Source: DATBLE01 sp963841405
Lineage (GTDB): Bacteria; Actinomycetota; Thermoleophilia; Gaiellales; Gaiellaceae
Length of the DNA: 64,000 nucleotides
Direction: 5' to 3'
Assembly (NCBI GenBank): GCA_963841405.1
Contig: CAWJCM010000001.1
Coordinates: 124,001 to 188,000 of the forward strand
Position 1 is the first letter of the stretch; every line of letters starts with the position of its first letter. A program made the translations under genes and the position numbers. Shown one piece after another: positions 7,188 through 16,454 of the stretch. Below the pieces are notes generated by a model. That model was not told the DNA's origin. It did no database searches and was given only the letters and a program-made list of their open reading frames with translations.

Positions 7188-8018
7188 TCAGCGCGGGAAG
7201 TCCGCGCGGGCGCCGGCCACCTTCGTCACCGGCGCTCGGGCCTCGAAGTAGCGGACGGCCGCCTCGCCCAGCGCGCGGGTGGCCGCGTAGGCAACCGCGC
7301 CCTTCACCGCCCAGCCGACGAGAGGGACGTAGGTGATCGCCCGGCGAGCGAGCGCACGGAAGCCGAAGCCCGAGGCGATCACCGCGAGCACCTCGGGAAG
7401 CCGCTCGCGGTCGATCTCGAAGCCGTGGGCATCGGCGATCCGGAGCACGAGCCGGACCTGGTTGGCAGTCAGGATCGGGAGGTCTGCACCGGGGACGAAG
7501 ATCAGGACTCCGAGGACGCCGTTCTGCCGCGAGAACTTCCGGATCAGCTCCTCGCACACCGCCTCGCGCAGGACCGGGAGACGCGCGGCGAGGGGCGTCA
7601 CCTCCTCGCCGAGAGCGCGCGCGAGGCGCTTCGCGATCTCGTCGACCGGGAAGCTTGCGCCCCTGGGGACGCGTACGAGGTTCTCGTCGAGGACGTAGGT
7701 CACGTGCTCTGCCGCGCCGGCCGGAACCACGGCGACCACCGGCAGACGTGTCCGCGTCGCGTCGTGGAGGAGGAGCTCGTCGTCGGGGGTCGGAGCGCCG
7801 GCGAGAACAAGCAGCAGCGCCGCCGCGCCCTTCAGCGGACCCTGCCCGCGCACCGCTGCGGCGACGCCGCCTTGCGTGAGCTCTTCCACCAGGAGGGAGA
7901 CGAGTGCGTCCGGCCCGGACACGACGAGCGGCCTGTTGCTCCCGGCCGAGGACCGGAGACCCTGGACGAGGCCGAGCACCGACGCCGCCGAGGATGGCCC
8001 CGACCGCTTCTTCCTCAC
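7188..8018 (-). CDS. DUF697/YcjF-like membrane-associated protein
   Basis: A 276-residue protein starting at a GTG that overlaps the rodA stop by 4 nt. The C-terminal half has the DUF697 pattern: ANQVRLVLRIADAHGFEI, a GFGFRALARR stretch, then two hydrophobic segments (YVPLVGWAVKGAVAYAATRA). The N-terminal half (SGPDALVSLL...ALLLVLAG) resembles a degenerate nucleotide-binding fold but I see no P-loop. DUF697 proteins are inner-membrane proteins often tied to GTPases. Coupling to rodA hints at envelope or division work; no function is assigned. Confidence 0.75.
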   Translation of the reverse strand: MRKKRSGPSSAASVLGLVQGLRSSAGSNRPLVVSGPDALVSLLVEELTQGGVAAAVRGQGPLKGAAALLLVLAGAPTPDDELLLHDATRTRLPVVAVVPAGAAEHVTYVLDENLVRVPRGASFPVDEIAKRLARALGEEVTPLAARLPVLREAVCEELIRKFSRQNGVLGVLIFVPGADLPILTANQVRLVLRIADAHGFEIDRERLPEVLAVIASGFGFRALARRAITYVPLVGWAVKGAVAYAATRALGEAAVRYFEARAPVTKVAGARADFPR

Positions 8019-9217
8019 CAGCGTGCGATCCGGGTGCGTCCGCGTCCGCGGGCGTAGATCGCCTGGAGGACGCCGATCGCGAGCAGGTTCGCGATCATCG
8101 ACGAGCCGCCGACGCTGACCATCGGCAAGGGGATGCCGGTGACCGGCGCGATCCCGATCGTCATGCCGACGTTGACGAAGATCTGGAAGAGCAACGCGAA
8201 CACGATCCCGCCCGCGACGATCGCCGAGTACGGATCTCTCGAGGACGCGACCACCTTCAACCCGCGCCACACGACGAGCAGGTACAGCATCAGCAGGAAA
8301 CCCGCGCCGAAGAAGCCGCGCTGCTCGGCAAGCGAGGCGAAGACGAAGTCCGTCGCGTGCTCGGGCAGGAAGTCGAGACTGGTCTGGGTGGCGCCGGCGA
8401 CGCCTCTGCCGGTCGGGCCGCCCGAACCGACCGCCGTGATCGACTGCGCCACGTTGTACGTCGAGCCGCGGGGGTCCTGGTCGGGATGGAAGAACCCGGT
8501 CAGGCGGCTCGTCTGGTAGTCCTTCAGCACCGGCATCCCGGCGGACGGCAGCCACCAGAGGACGCCGAGCGCGAGCACGACCGCGACGACGGCGTAAACG
8601 GTCAGGTGGAGCCAGCGCACGCCGGAGATCAGCAGCACCCCGACGAGCGCGGAGGCGTAGACGAGCGCGGAACCGATGTCCGGCTGGACGAAGACGAGCA
8701 GTATCGGCGGCAAGGCGAGCGCAACGGCGGTCAGCGACGTCCGCCACCCGCCCAGCCGCTTGAAGCGGTCGGCGAGGAAGCCCGCCAGCGCGAGGACGAC
8801 CAGCAGCTTCCCGAACTCGGACGGCTGGAAGCGGAAGAAGCCGAGGTCGATCCAGCGCTTGGAGCCACGGGCGACGGTCCCGGCCAGGAATACGAATGCG
8901 AACAGGAGGAGCGTCCCGACGTAGATCTGCTTGTGGAAGCGGCGGTAGATCTCGGGGTCGATCAGGATCACGAGGACGAGGCCGAGCAGGCCGATGGCGA
9001 CGAAGACGAGTTGCCGGTAGACGTAGTAGTCGGGGCTGCCGGCCACGTCATGGCGCGTGATGTCCGCGATGCTCCAGAGGCCGAAGCCGACGATTCCGAG
9101 CACCGCACCGAGCATCAGCCAGTCGAGCCGGGCGAGGAGCGACGCCTCCTGCGTGAGCTCGCGGCGGCGCGCCCTGGCGCGTGCCCGCTCAGTGGGGGTG
9201 TAGACGAGGTCGGCCAT
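8015..9217 (-). CDS. rodA: SEDS peptidoglycan glycosyltransferase RodA
   Basis: RodA polymerises lipid II into glycan strands in the elongasome, working with its partner PBP2. The 400-residue protein has about ten transmembrane segments and the SEDS-family hallmarks: FQPSEFGKLLVVLALAGFL, VFVQPDIGSALVYASALVGV, and a C-terminal GIAPVTGIPLPMVSVGGSS block. The start MADLVYTPTERARARA at 9217 is chosen because upstream in-frame sequence is arginine-rich and overlaps mrdA. It lies 2 nt downstream of mrdA. Confidence 0.95.
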   Translation of the reverse strand: MADLVYTPTERARARARRRELTQEASLLARLDWLMLGAVLGIVGFGLWSIADITRHDVAGSPDYYVYRQLVFVAIGLLGLVLVILIDPEIYRRFHKQIYVGTLLLFAFVFLAGTVARGSKRWIDLGFFRFQPSEFGKLLVVLALAGFLADRFKRLGGWRTSLTAVALALPPILLVFVQPDIGSALVYASALVGVLLISGVRWLHLTVYAVVAVVLALGVLWWLPSAGMPVLKDYQTSRLTGFFHPDQDPRGSTYNVAQSITAVGSGGPTGRGVAGATQTSLDFLPEHATDFVFASLAEQRGFFGAGFLLMLYLLVVWRGLKVVASSRDPYSAIVAGGIVFALLFQIFVNVGMTIGIAPVTGIPLPMVSVGGSSMIANLLAIGVLQAIYARGRGRTRIARW

Positions 9218-9219
9218 CG

Positions 9220-11301
9220 CTAGTCGGAGTGGATCGGCCCCAGGCCGCCCGAGGTCTTGGTGTGGAAGAAATGCTCGAAGACCTTCAGCGCCGCCGGCGC
9301 GGCCGCAGTGCCGCCGTGGCCGCCGTTCTCGATCACGGCGCAGACGGCGATCTTCGGCGTCTCGGTTGCATCCGCCGGTCCGTAGCCGCACCACCAGGAC
9401 TGGTCCTGGAGCAGCGGCTGCGCGTAGCCGGGCGGCTGTACGACCTTCTCGGCGGTCCCCGTCTTGCCGGCGATCGGGACGGGGAAGTTGCCGAAGACCG
9501 CGGTGGCGGTGCCGTAGGACGCATGCGTCGCCCGGTAGAGGCCGTCACGGACGACTGCGAGTGCGGCCGGGTCGACCTTGCTGGGCTTCGGCGCCGGCGG
9601 GTTGAGGTAGTGGCGGCCGCTCCCGGGCTCGTCGACCGCGTAGAGCACGTGCGGGGTGACGAGCTTGCCGCCGTTCGCGATCAGCGAGTAGAAGCGCACC
9701 ATCTGGAGCGGCGTGACCAGCAGGTCTTTCTGGCCGATTGCGAGCTGGATCGAGTCGCCGGGCTTCCACAGCCGGTCGATCTGCCAATGGCCCGGGTCCG
9801 TCTTCGCCGTATAGGCAGCCTGCCGCCATTCGGGCGTGGGGAGCAGCCCGGACTGCTCCGGCCCGACGTCGATGCCCGTCGGCTGCCCGAAGCCGAAGCG
9901 GCTCGCCCACCCTTGCAGCGGGTGGCCGCGGTCGGCCGGCAAGGCGTAGAACGCGTAGCCGAGGTTGTAGAAGTACGTGTCGCAGGAGGCACCGATCGCC
10001 TCGGGCAGGGTCATCGGCTGGTTCACGTACGGGTCCCAGTTCTTGAACACCTGCGTCACCTTGCCGCTGGCGTCCGTCACCGGGTAGCTGGGAGTGCAGG
10101 GGATGGTCTGGAACGGTGAGATCAGGCGCTCCTGCATCGCCGCCAGCGCGGTCACCGGCTTGAAGGTCGAGCCCGGCGGGTACAGGCCCTCGGTCACCCG
10201 GTCCAGGCCGGGGTGGTTGTCGGCCTCGGCCGTCTTCGGGTCGAGGAGCGGCGCGAGCTTCTTCCTGTTCGTCCGGCCGACGAAGATGCTCGGCTTGTAG
10301 CTCGGCGACGAGGCCATGGCGAGGACTTCGCCGTTCGACGGGTTCATCGCCACGATCGCGCCGCCGTCGGCGAGCCACTTGCCGTCCTGGTGGGCGAGAT
10401 CGATTCCGTACTTGAGCGCCTTCTCGGCGGCGCGCTGGAGCCCGATGTCGATCGTCAGCCGGATGGGGAAGCCGGCCGACGGCGCGCGGGTGACCACCGG
10501 GTTGCCCACCTTGCCGCCCAGCGAGTCGACCCGCTGGAGCTTCTCGCCGGAGCGGCCGCGGAGGTACTTGTCGTAGCTCTGCTCCACCCCGGCCTGGCCG
10601 ACCCGGTCGCCCGGGCACGGGAGATTCGCGTCCTTCGCGCGGGCGGTCTGACAGCTCTTGTACTGCTTCTCGTAGACCGCGAGCTGGCCCGGGGAGACTT
10701 CCCCGACGTAGCCGAGGACGTGCGCAAGCGACGCCTCGCTGTAGTACTTGCGCAAATAGGTCGGCGTGATCTGGACGCCGGGGAACTCCCGGTTGCGCTC
10801 TGCGAGGTAGGCGACCTGGTCGGGATGGACGGCAACCTGCATCGTCACGGGGGTGAGCGGGTTCTTCATCCCCTGCTCGAGACGCGCGAGCAGCTTGGGG
10901 AGCGGCACGTTGAGGACCATCGACAGCCGCTGCATCTCCGCGTAGCGGCCCTGCTTCGGCAGGTCGATGGGGACCACGTCGACCGCGGTCGAGGCCGCGT
11001 TCGTGACCAGGGTACGGCCGTTCCGGTCGAGGATCGGACCGCGCTGGGCCTCGATCGGGAAGGTGCGCAGCTGGTTGTTGCGCGCGGCGGCCTCGTACTT
11101 CGAGCCGGACAGGACCTGCAGCGACCACAGCCGGAGGAGCAGCACCGCGAAGACCGCCAGCGCGATCGCGCCCAGGATCGCCACCCGCAGCGCCATGCGG
11201 GGCGTGAACAGGTAGGGCTCTTCGACCCGCGGGTCGGGCGGCAGGAAACGGTCGGCCCGCTTGCCGGTCGTGCTAGCCAACCGCGTGCACCACCCGGTCA
11301 C
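9220..11301 (-). CDS. mrdA: Penicillin-binding protein 2 (elongasome transpeptidase)
   Basis: PBP2 cross-links the peptidoglycan made by RodA. After a short basic N-terminus comes one membrane anchor (VAILGAIALAVFAVLLLRLW), a dimerisation region beginning RGPILDRNGRTLV, and a transpeptidase domain with the nucleophile motif PPGSTFKPVTA (SxxK), GASCDTYFYN (SxD in place of SxN) and AGKTGTAEK (KTG). The start is uncertain: GTG at 11301, or TTG at 11280 inside the end of mreD. It stands in the mreB-mreC-mreD-mrdA-rodA order. Confidence 0.95.
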   Translation of the reverse strand: MTGWCTRLASTTGKRADRFLPPDPRVEEPYLFTPRMALRVAILGAIALAVFAVLLLRLWSLQVLSGSKYEAAARNNQLRTFPIEAQRGPILDRNGRTLVTNAASTAVDVVPIDLPKQGRYAEMQRLSMVLNVPLPKLLARLEQGMKNPLTPVTMQVAVHPDQVAYLAERNREFPGVQITPTYLRKYYSEASLAHVLGYVGEVSPGQLAVYEKQYKSCQTARAKDANLPCPGDRVGQAGVEQSYDKYLRGRSGEKLQRVDSLGGKVGNPVVTRAPSAGFPIRLTIDIGLQRAAEKALKYGIDLAHQDGKWLADGGAIVAMNPSNGEVLAMASSPSYKPSIFVGRTNRKKLAPLLDPKTAEADNHPGLDRVTEGLYPPGSTFKPVTALAAMQERLISPFQTIPCTPSYPVTDASGKVTQVFKNWDPYVNQPMTLPEAIGASCDTYFYNLGYAFYALPADRGHPLQGWASRFGFGQPTGIDVGPEQSGLLPTPEWRQAAYTAKTDPGHWQIDRLWKPGDSIQLAIGQKDLLVTPLQMVRFYSLIANGGKLVTPHVLYAVDEPGSGRHYLNPPAPKPSKVDPAALAVVRDGLYRATHASYGTATAVFGNFPVPIAGKTGTAEKVVQPPGYAQPLLQDQSWWCGYGPADATETPKIAVCAVIENGGHGGTAAAPAALKVFEHFFHTKTSGGLGPIHSD

Positions 11302-11788
11302 GGCGGGTCGCCGGCGGCAGCAGTAGCCTCGCGAGCGCGTAGACGGGCCACGTCAGGATCAGGTTGAGCGCCATCGCCTGGAAGAGCGTGCTCCAGAGCA
11401 CCTCGCGCGCCGGCGCCGGGTCGCCGAGCACGTAGTGGAACGCCAGCGAGCCGAGCGCGTACAGGAACGTGATCACGACCACCGATACGAAGGGAGCGTG
11501 CGAGCGGTCGCGCCCGTTGGTCTCGCCGTAGCGGCCGATCCAGTAGCCGGCGACCGTCAGCAGGAGCGAGGTGACGCCGAGCGTGCCGAGGTTGGCGGTG
11601 TCGACCAGGAGGCCGCCCCAGAAGCCGATTCCGGCACCGATGATGGAGCCGCGAAGGAGCGCTACGCAGATGATCGCCACCAGCAGCAGGTCGGGCGTCC
11701 CGTGCAGGATGGTCACGTCCGAGAAGACGGACACCTGGAGGATCGCGGCGACGAACACGAACGCGGCCGCCTTCAGCCAGTCGATCAC
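11273..11788 (-). CDS. mreD: Rod shape-determining membrane protein MreD
   Basis: A 171-residue integral membrane protein with five or six hydrophobic segments (for example AAAFVFVAAILQVSVF, LLLVAIICVALL and GGLLVDTANLGTLGVTSLLL). It starts at GTG overlapping the mreC stop by 4 nt. MreD connects MreC to the rest of the elongasome. Sequence conservation in the family is weak, so the call depends on topology and the position between mreC and the PBP2 gene. Confidence 0.9.
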   Translation of the reverse strand: MIDWLKAAAFVFVAAILQVSVFSDVTILHGTPDLLLVAIICVALLRGSIIGAGIGFWGGLLVDTANLGTLGVTSLLLTVAGYWIGRYGETNGRDRSHAPFVSVVVITFLYALGSLAFHYVLGDPAPAREVLWSTLFQAMALNLILTWPVYALARLLLPPATRRDRVVHAVG

Positions 11789-12687
11789 TTCGCGGCCTTC
11801 GGGACGAGCACGATCACTGCCTCGAGCGTCGAGAAGTGGACGAACGGGTCGCACTGGATCTGCTTGTAGAGGTCGGTGTCGGACTGGCCGACCTGTGTGA
11901 CCTGGCAGACCTGGATCCCGCGCGGGTACAGCGACGAGAGGTCGCCCGAGCGCCAGCCGGCGGTGACGAGGACGTCGCCGCGGTTGACGCGCTGGTCCTT
12001 CGTCACCTGGTCGACGGTCAGCGACCCGGCGATCCCCTGCTGGGCGATCCCCGACGCGTTCGTGCGGATGTCGAGCACCGAGACGGCGCTCTGGTCGTCG
12101 GTGAGCAACGTCACCTGCGCGACGTTCGACGCGGCTTTCGTCACCAGGCCCACCAGCCCCTCGTTGGTCACGACCGCGTCGCCCTTCGCGACCCCCTGGT
12201 TCTTCCCGGCGGAGACGACGATCTGCTGGGCGAACTGGCCCGGCGCGCGGGCGATCACGCGCGAAGCGACGGGGCGGTAGTCCTGCGGATAGCGAGGGCT
12301 CTCCAGGTACTTGAGCAGCTGTTTGAGCTGTGCGTTCTCGCGCAGCGCCGACAGGTTGACGATCGACTGCGCCCGCAGCTGCTCGACCTCCTGCCGCAGC
12401 TTCTTGTTGTCGGACTTGGCGTGCAGAAGGCCGCCGAACCAGCCGGCCGCGTCCTCGAACGGACTGGCGACGCGGTCGGCCGCGACCTCGAACGGCCGCA
12501 GGACGCTCGCGCCCGTGGACTGGAGGCCGTGCAGGAAACCGCCGTCCGACTCGCGGAAGTAGACGGTGACGAGGGCGAGCGAGAGGACGCTGAGGATCCC
12601 GACGACGAGTCGCCGGCGGAGGACCGCGTTGGCGCGGGCCGAGGGCGTGGACGTGGAACGCTGGGCTGACGATCCGATCGCGGCCAC
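11785..12687 (-). CDS. mreC: Rod shape-determining protein MreC
   Basis: MreC is a bitopic periplasm-facing scaffold of the elongasome. One membrane segment (VVGILSVLSLALVTVYF) near residue 25-45 is followed by a coiled coil (NKKLRQEVEQLRAQ), then two beta domains with VIARAPGQFAQQIVVSAGKNQGV and GDVLVTAGWRSGDLSSLYPRG-type sequence. The GTG at 12687 is preferred over the far upstream TTG because it leaves a normal 300-residue protein; a GGAAGG lies 12 nt upstream. The downstream mreD start overlaps its stop. Confidence 0.9.
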   Translation of the reverse strand: MAAIGSSAQRSTSTPSARANAVLRRRLVVGILSVLSLALVTVYFRESDGGFLHGLQSTGASVLRPFEVAADRVASPFEDAAGWFGGLLHAKSDNKKLRQEVEQLRAQSIVNLSALRENAQLKQLLKYLESPRYPQDYRPVASRVIARAPGQFAQQIVVSAGKNQGVAKGDAVVTNEGLVGLVTKAASNVAQVTLLTDDQSAVSVLDIRTNASGIAQQGIAGSLTVDQVTKDQRVNRGDVLVTAGWRSGDLSSLYPRGIQVCQVTQVGQSDTDLYKQIQCDPFVHFSTLEAVIVLVPKAAK

Positions 12688-12848
12688 GCGCGCAGATGAC
12701 CTTCCGCGAGGCACCGAACGGCTTAGTGTAGGCGAGGTGGCGGCGGGGCTGTGCCGGCTATCGCAACGTGGCCGGGCCAAGCCCGGTCACGCGCTCGCGC
12801 CCGCCCGGGAAACGACCAAGGCCAGAAGGATCCTCATCGAGCTGCGGA

Positions 12849-13907
12849 CTAGCGGTGGTTTCCGGACATCGCGCGGCTGCGGCCCTTCCGCTGGCTGCGG
12901 TGGATGACCTCGAACTCCTCCAGGCTGCGGCCCGAGCCGACCGCCACACAGGTCAGCGGCGACTCGGCCAGGTGCATCGGCATGTGGGTCTCGTGGCGCA
13001 GGCGTTCGTCGAGCCCGTGCAGGAGGGCGCCGCCGCCGGCGAGCACGATCCCCCGGTCCATGATGTCGGCCGACAGCTCCGGGGGCGTCTTGTCCAGCGT
13101 CTGCTTGATCGCGTCGACGATCTGGTTGACGGGGTCCTCGAGCGCGTGCCTGACCTCCTCCGACGAGAGAATGATCGTCTTCGGCAGGCCGCTGACCAGG
13201 TCGCGACCTCTGACCTCCGCCTGGACCTCCTCCCGCATCCCCCACGCCGAGCCGACCTCGAGCTTGATCTCCTCGGCGGTCTGCTGGCCGATCAGCAGCT
13301 TGTACTCGCGCTTCACGTAGTTGATCACCGCATCGTCCATCTCGTCGCCGCCGACCCGCAGGCTCTGGGAGACGACGATGCCGCCCAGCGAGATCACCGC
13401 CACCTCGGTGGTGCCCCCGCCGACGTCCACGATCATGTTCCCGGTCGGCTCGGCGATCGGCAGACCGGCCCCGATGGCGGCGGCCATCGGCTCCTCGATC
13501 AGGTACGCCTGGCGCGCGCCGGCGGAGAGAGTCGCCTCCTCGACGGCGCGCCGCTCGACGCCCGTGACGCCCGAGGGCACGCAGACGACCACGCGCGGGT
13601 GGGCGAAGCGGTTCTGGTGCACCTTCTGGATGAAGTGGCGGAGCATCTGCTCGGTGACGTCGAAGTCGGCGATCACGCCGTCCTTGAGCGGGCGGATCGC
13701 GGTAATCGTGCCGGGCGTGCGGCCCAGCATCCGCTTCGCCTCGACGCCGACCGCGTGCACCTCGCCGGAGCGCTGGTCGATCGCGACCACGGATGGCTCG
13801 GAGAGCACGATCCCCCGGCCGCGGACGTAGACGAGCGTGTTGGCGGTCCCGAGGTCGACGGCCATGTCTCGGCCACCGAAGCCGGTCAGGTGATCGAAGA
13901 GACCCAC
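12849..13907 (-). CDS. mreB: Actin-like cell shape protein MreB
   Basis: MreB forms membrane-bound ATP-dependent filaments that orient lateral wall synthesis. The 352-residue protein has the amphipathic N-terminus MGLFDHLTG, phosphate 1 MAVDLGTANTLVY, phosphate 2 IVDVGGGTTEVAVIS and adenosine motif IVLAGGGALLHGL. A 161-nt gap separates it from mreC, larger than elsewhere in the cluster, with no ORF or clear hairpin seen in it. Confidence 0.97.
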   Translation of the reverse strand: MGLFDHLTGFGGRDMAVDLGTANTLVYVRGRGIVLSEPSVVAIDQRSGEVHAVGVEAKRMLGRTPGTITAIRPLKDGVIADFDVTEQMLRHFIQKVHQNRFAHPRVVVCVPSGVTGVERRAVEEATLSAGARQAYLIEEPMAAAIGAGLPIAEPTGNMIVDVGGGTTEVAVISLGGIVVSQSLRVGGDEMDDAVINYVKREYKLLIGQQTAEEIKLEVGSAWGMREEVQAEVRGRDLVSGLPKTIILSSEEVRHALEDPVNQIVDAIKQTLDKTPPELSADIMDRGIVLAGGGALLHGLDERLRHETHMPMHLAESPLTCVAVGSGRSLEEFEVIHRSQRKGRSRAMSGNHR

Positions 13908-13934
13908 GGGGGAGGTCAGTGTATCCGGGGTTGC

Positions 13935-14528
13935 CTAGCCGAACCCGTAGGTGCCCGGGAAGCGGCCGGCCAGGAGTCGAACGAGCAGCGCGGCCGGCAG
14001 GCCGACCACGTTCAGGTAGTCGCCCTCGACCCGCTCGACGAGGGCAGCGCCGAGGCCCTGGACCGCGTATGCGCCCGCGCGCCCCTCCCACTCCCCGGAC
14101 GACACGTACGCGGCGATGTCGCGGGCGGTCAGCGTGCGGAACGTGACGCGGGTCGTCTCCGTGTGCAGCTCCTCCCAGGCCGGCGACAGGAGGCAGAGGC
14201 CGGAGACCACCGCGTGCGTCTCCCCTCCCAGGGCCTCTAGCATCCCGGCCGCATCCTCGGGCCCGGACGCCTTCCCGTAGACACGGCCGCCGCAGACGAC
14301 GGTCGTGTCCACGCCGAGCACGAGGCGGCCGCCGGCCTCGTCCGCCGCCGACCGGGCCTTCCCCTGCGCGTGCGCACGCACGAGCTCGACCGGATCCGCG
14401 TCCGGCGGGTCGTGCTCCTCGTACCGCGGGGCGACCACGTCGAACGGCAGGCCGAGCTGCTCGAGGATGGCGCGGCGCTGAGGCGACGTCGAGGCGAGGA
14501 GCAGCGGCTGCGGGGGCGGCGCGCTCAG
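13935..14528 (-). CDS. maf: Maf-like nucleotide pyrophosphatase
   Basis: Maf proteins hydrolyse non-canonical or pyrimidine nucleoside triphosphates to monophosphates. The N-terminal LLLASTSPQRRAILEQLG motif, the GVDTTVVCGGRVYGKA block and the YAVQGLGAALVERVEGDYLNVVGLP-type C-terminus are all present. There is no ATG, GTG or TTG in the right place. The frame begins at CTG (14526-14528), which overlaps the upstream TGA as CTGA, with GGAAGG 4 nt before it. Length would be 197 residues, normal for the family. It lies 27 nt before mreB. Confidence 0.9.
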   Translation of the reverse strand: MSAPPPQPLLLASTSPQRRAILEQLGLPFDVVAPRYEEHDPPDADPVELVRAHAQGKARSAADEAGGRLVLGVDTTVVCGGRVYGKASGPEDAAGMLEALGGETHAVVSGLCLLSPAWEELHTETTRVTFRTLTARDIAAYVSSGEWEGRAGAYAVQGLGAALVERVEGDYLNVVGLPAALLVRLLAGRFPGTYGFG

Positions 14529-15298
14529 GCGACCTTCCGCGCCTTCCACATCTCCTCGGCCGGCCACCGCTCTGCCCACTCCGGCGTGAAGAGGTCGTAC
14601 CGGCCGCTGCCGTGCCCCGGGTTGCGCAGCTCGACGAGCCGCTCGACCTCGAAGCCGTGGGACGTGAGCACGCGGATCCAGTCGCCGTAGCCGAGATGGA
14701 AGTCGATCGCGTCGTCCGATTCCCACTCGAAGCGGCGCATGCCGAAGTACGGCCGGAGGAGCTCGGTGCCTGCCGGCTCGACCGGATCGACGTCGGGCGA
14801 GGTCAGCATCAGCAGCGTCCCGTTGACGAGGAAGACGAGCTCGCCGCCGGGCCGGAGGAGCCGCGCCGCCTCCGCGACCCAGAGATCCGGATCGCACCAG
14901 ATGCTCGCTCCGTACTCCGAGACGGCGAGATCGAATGAGGCCTCCGGCAGCGGCACGTCCTCGGCGCTGGCGTGCACGAGCGGGAACTCGAGCCCGTGCT
15001 CGGCCTGCATCCGCCGGGCGGTCTCGAGTTGCTCGGCAGTCAGGTCGACGCCGACCGGGCGCGCGCCGCGGCGGGCCAGCCAGGAGGAGACGTACGCGGT
15101 GCCGCAGCCCAGCTCGACGACGTCCTTGCCGTCGAGGTCGGGGAGGATCTTCACCTCGGTCTCGGGGACGTCCAGGATGCCCCAGGTGATCTCGGCCGTC
15201 GCCCAGTTCCGCTCGGCGCCGGCGACGTACCTCGCCGCCTCCTTCGCCCAGGACTCGCGATTAATGGCGGCGTGGTCGGTCAGGCGCTCTTCCGGCAC
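14525..15298 (-). CDS. SAM-dependent class I methyltransferase (paralogue A)
   Basis: A 257-residue Rossmann methyltransferase: motif I VVELGCGTAYVSSWLARRGA, motif II GVDLTAEQLE, acidic VHASAEDVPLPEASFD and motif IV region RLLRPGGELVFL. The substrate is unknown. The GTG start (15298) has GGAGGA about 9 nt upstream and overlaps the preceding gene by 19 nt. It is clearly paralogous to that gene (shared EFPLVHASA-DVPLP, RLLRPGG, W-EEMW-CRK-A-like ends), indicating a tandem duplication. Confidence 0.85.
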   Translation of the reverse strand: MPEERLTDHAAINRESWAKEAARYVAGAERNWATAEITWGILDVPETEVKILPDLDGKDVVELGCGTAYVSSWLARRGARPVGVDLTAEQLETARRMQAEHGLEFPLVHASAEDVPLPEASFDLAVSEYGASIWCDPDLWVAEAARLLRPGGELVFLVNGTLLMLTSPDVDPVEPAGTELLRPYFGMRRFEWESDDAIDFHLGYGDWIRVLTSHGFEVERLVELRNPGHGSGRYDLFTPEWAERWPAEEMWKARKVA

Positions 15299-16038
15299 CG
15301 CCAGATCTCCTCCATCGGCCACGACCGTGCCCACTCGGTCTCGGCCGCAGTGCGGTACGTCGACTCTGCCGCTTCCGGCGGGCGCACCTCGACCAGCGCC
15401 TCCACGCGGAACCCGTGCTCCCGGAAGAGCCGGACCCACTCACCGTACGGCAGGTTGAAGATGACCGGTTCGTGCCACTCGATGCGGTGCAAGTGGAAGT
15501 ACGTTCGATTGAGCCGCGGTTCGATCACGTCGGTCTCTTCGGCCCAACACAACTCCGACAGCGGCGTCGAATGCGAGAACGCGAGCAGCCCGCCCGGCCG
15601 CAGCAGCCGCGAGGCCTCCGGGACGGTGCGATAGGGATCCGCGAACGTCATCGCGCCGTGGTCGCAGAAGACGACGTCGAAGCTCGCGTCCGGGAGGGGC
15701 ACCTCGTCGGCGCTCGCGTGCACGAGCGGGAAGTCGACGCCGGCGGCGGCGATCAGCTCGCGCGCATGCTCCAGCTGCCGTGCCGAGTTGTCCAACCCGA
15801 CGCAACGCGCCCCCCGCTGCGCCAGCAGGATCGACCACTGCGCCGCGCCGCAGCCGAGCTCGAGCACGTCCTTGCCGGCGACGTCGCCGAGGATCCCCAG
15901 CTCGGAGTCGGGCAGCTGCCACATCCCCCAGCGCGGCTCGTCCTTCCGCCCGATGAACTCGGCGTTCCGTTCCTGGTACTCGTCGCTGCGCCTGTCCCAG
16001 TTGGCGCGGTTGCGTTCGGCGTCAGACGAGAGCGTCAT
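15280..16038 (-). CDS. SAM-dependent class I methyltransferase (paralogue B)
   Basis: A 252-residue protein with motif I VLELGCGAAQWSILLAQRGA, GLDNSARQLEHARELI, VHASADEVPLPDASFD and RLLRPGGLLAFSHSTP. The ATG at 16038 lies inside the end of ndk (17-nt overlap), so translation is probably coupled. It carries the same C-terminal WARSWPMEEIWRCRKSA-type ending as its downstream copy. The substrate cannot be inferred; the ndk-methyltransferase-maf order is only suggestive of nucleotide or small-molecule chemistry. Confidence 0.85.
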   Translation of the reverse strand: MTLSSDAERNRANWDRRSDEYQERNAEFIGRKDEPRWGMWQLPDSELGILGDVAGKDVLELGCGAAQWSILLAQRGARCVGLDNSARQLEHARELIAAAGVDFPLVHASADEVPLPDASFDVVFCDHGAMTFADPYRTVPEASRLLRPGGLLAFSHSTPLSELCWAEETDVIEPRLNRTYFHLHRIEWHEPVIFNLPYGEWVRLFREHGFRVEALVEVRPPEAAESTYRTAAETEWARSWPMEEIWRCRKSA

Positions 16039-16441
16039 CGCCGAACCACAATGCGACCTCGCGCGCGGCCGACTCGGGCGAGTCTGACCCGTGCACGAGG
16101 TTGTCCGGCATCGACAGCGCGAGGTCGCCCCGGATCGTCCCCGGGGCGGAGTCGGCCGGATTCGTCGAGCCCATCGTCGAGCGCACGACCGCGATCGCCC
16201 CGTCGCCCTCGAGCACGAGCGCGAGCGTCGGCGCAGAGGTGATGAAGCCGACGAGCTCGCCGAAGAACGGCTTCTCCGCGTGCTCCGCGTAGTGCTGTTC
16301 GGCCAGCTCACGGTCGACCGTCAGCAGCCGGCCCGCGCGCATGGCCAGGCCGCGGGCCTCGAAGCGCCGGAGGATCTCGCCGGCGAGACCGCGCTTCACG
16401 GCGTCCGGTTTGATCAGGACGAGGGTACGCTCGACCGGCAT
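16022..16441 (-). CDS. ndk: Nucleoside diphosphate kinase
   Basis: Ndk moves the gamma phosphate from ATP to NDPs through a phosphohistidine. The protein is 139 residues, opens ERTLVLIKPDAVKRGLAGEI, and carries the catalytic NLVHGSDSPESA (active His in VHGSD) and STMGSTNPADSAPGTIRGD. The length and motifs are standard. It overlaps the downstream methyltransferase gene by 17 nt. Confidence 0.97.
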   Translation of the reverse strand: MPVERTLVLIKPDAVKRGLAGEILRRFEARGLAMRAGRLLTVDRELAEQHYAEHAEKPFFGELVGFITSAPTLALVLEGDGAIAVVRSTMGSTNPADSAPGTIRGDLALSMPDNLVHGSDSPESAAREVALWFGDDALV

Positions 16442-16454
16442 GGCGGGGGCGAGT

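Noticed and set aside
15280..16311. Longer N-terminal version of methyltransferase B
   Set aside because: The extra N-terminus is Ser/Arg low-complexity sequence that lies over ndk in another frame; the ATG at 16038 starts the conserved part.
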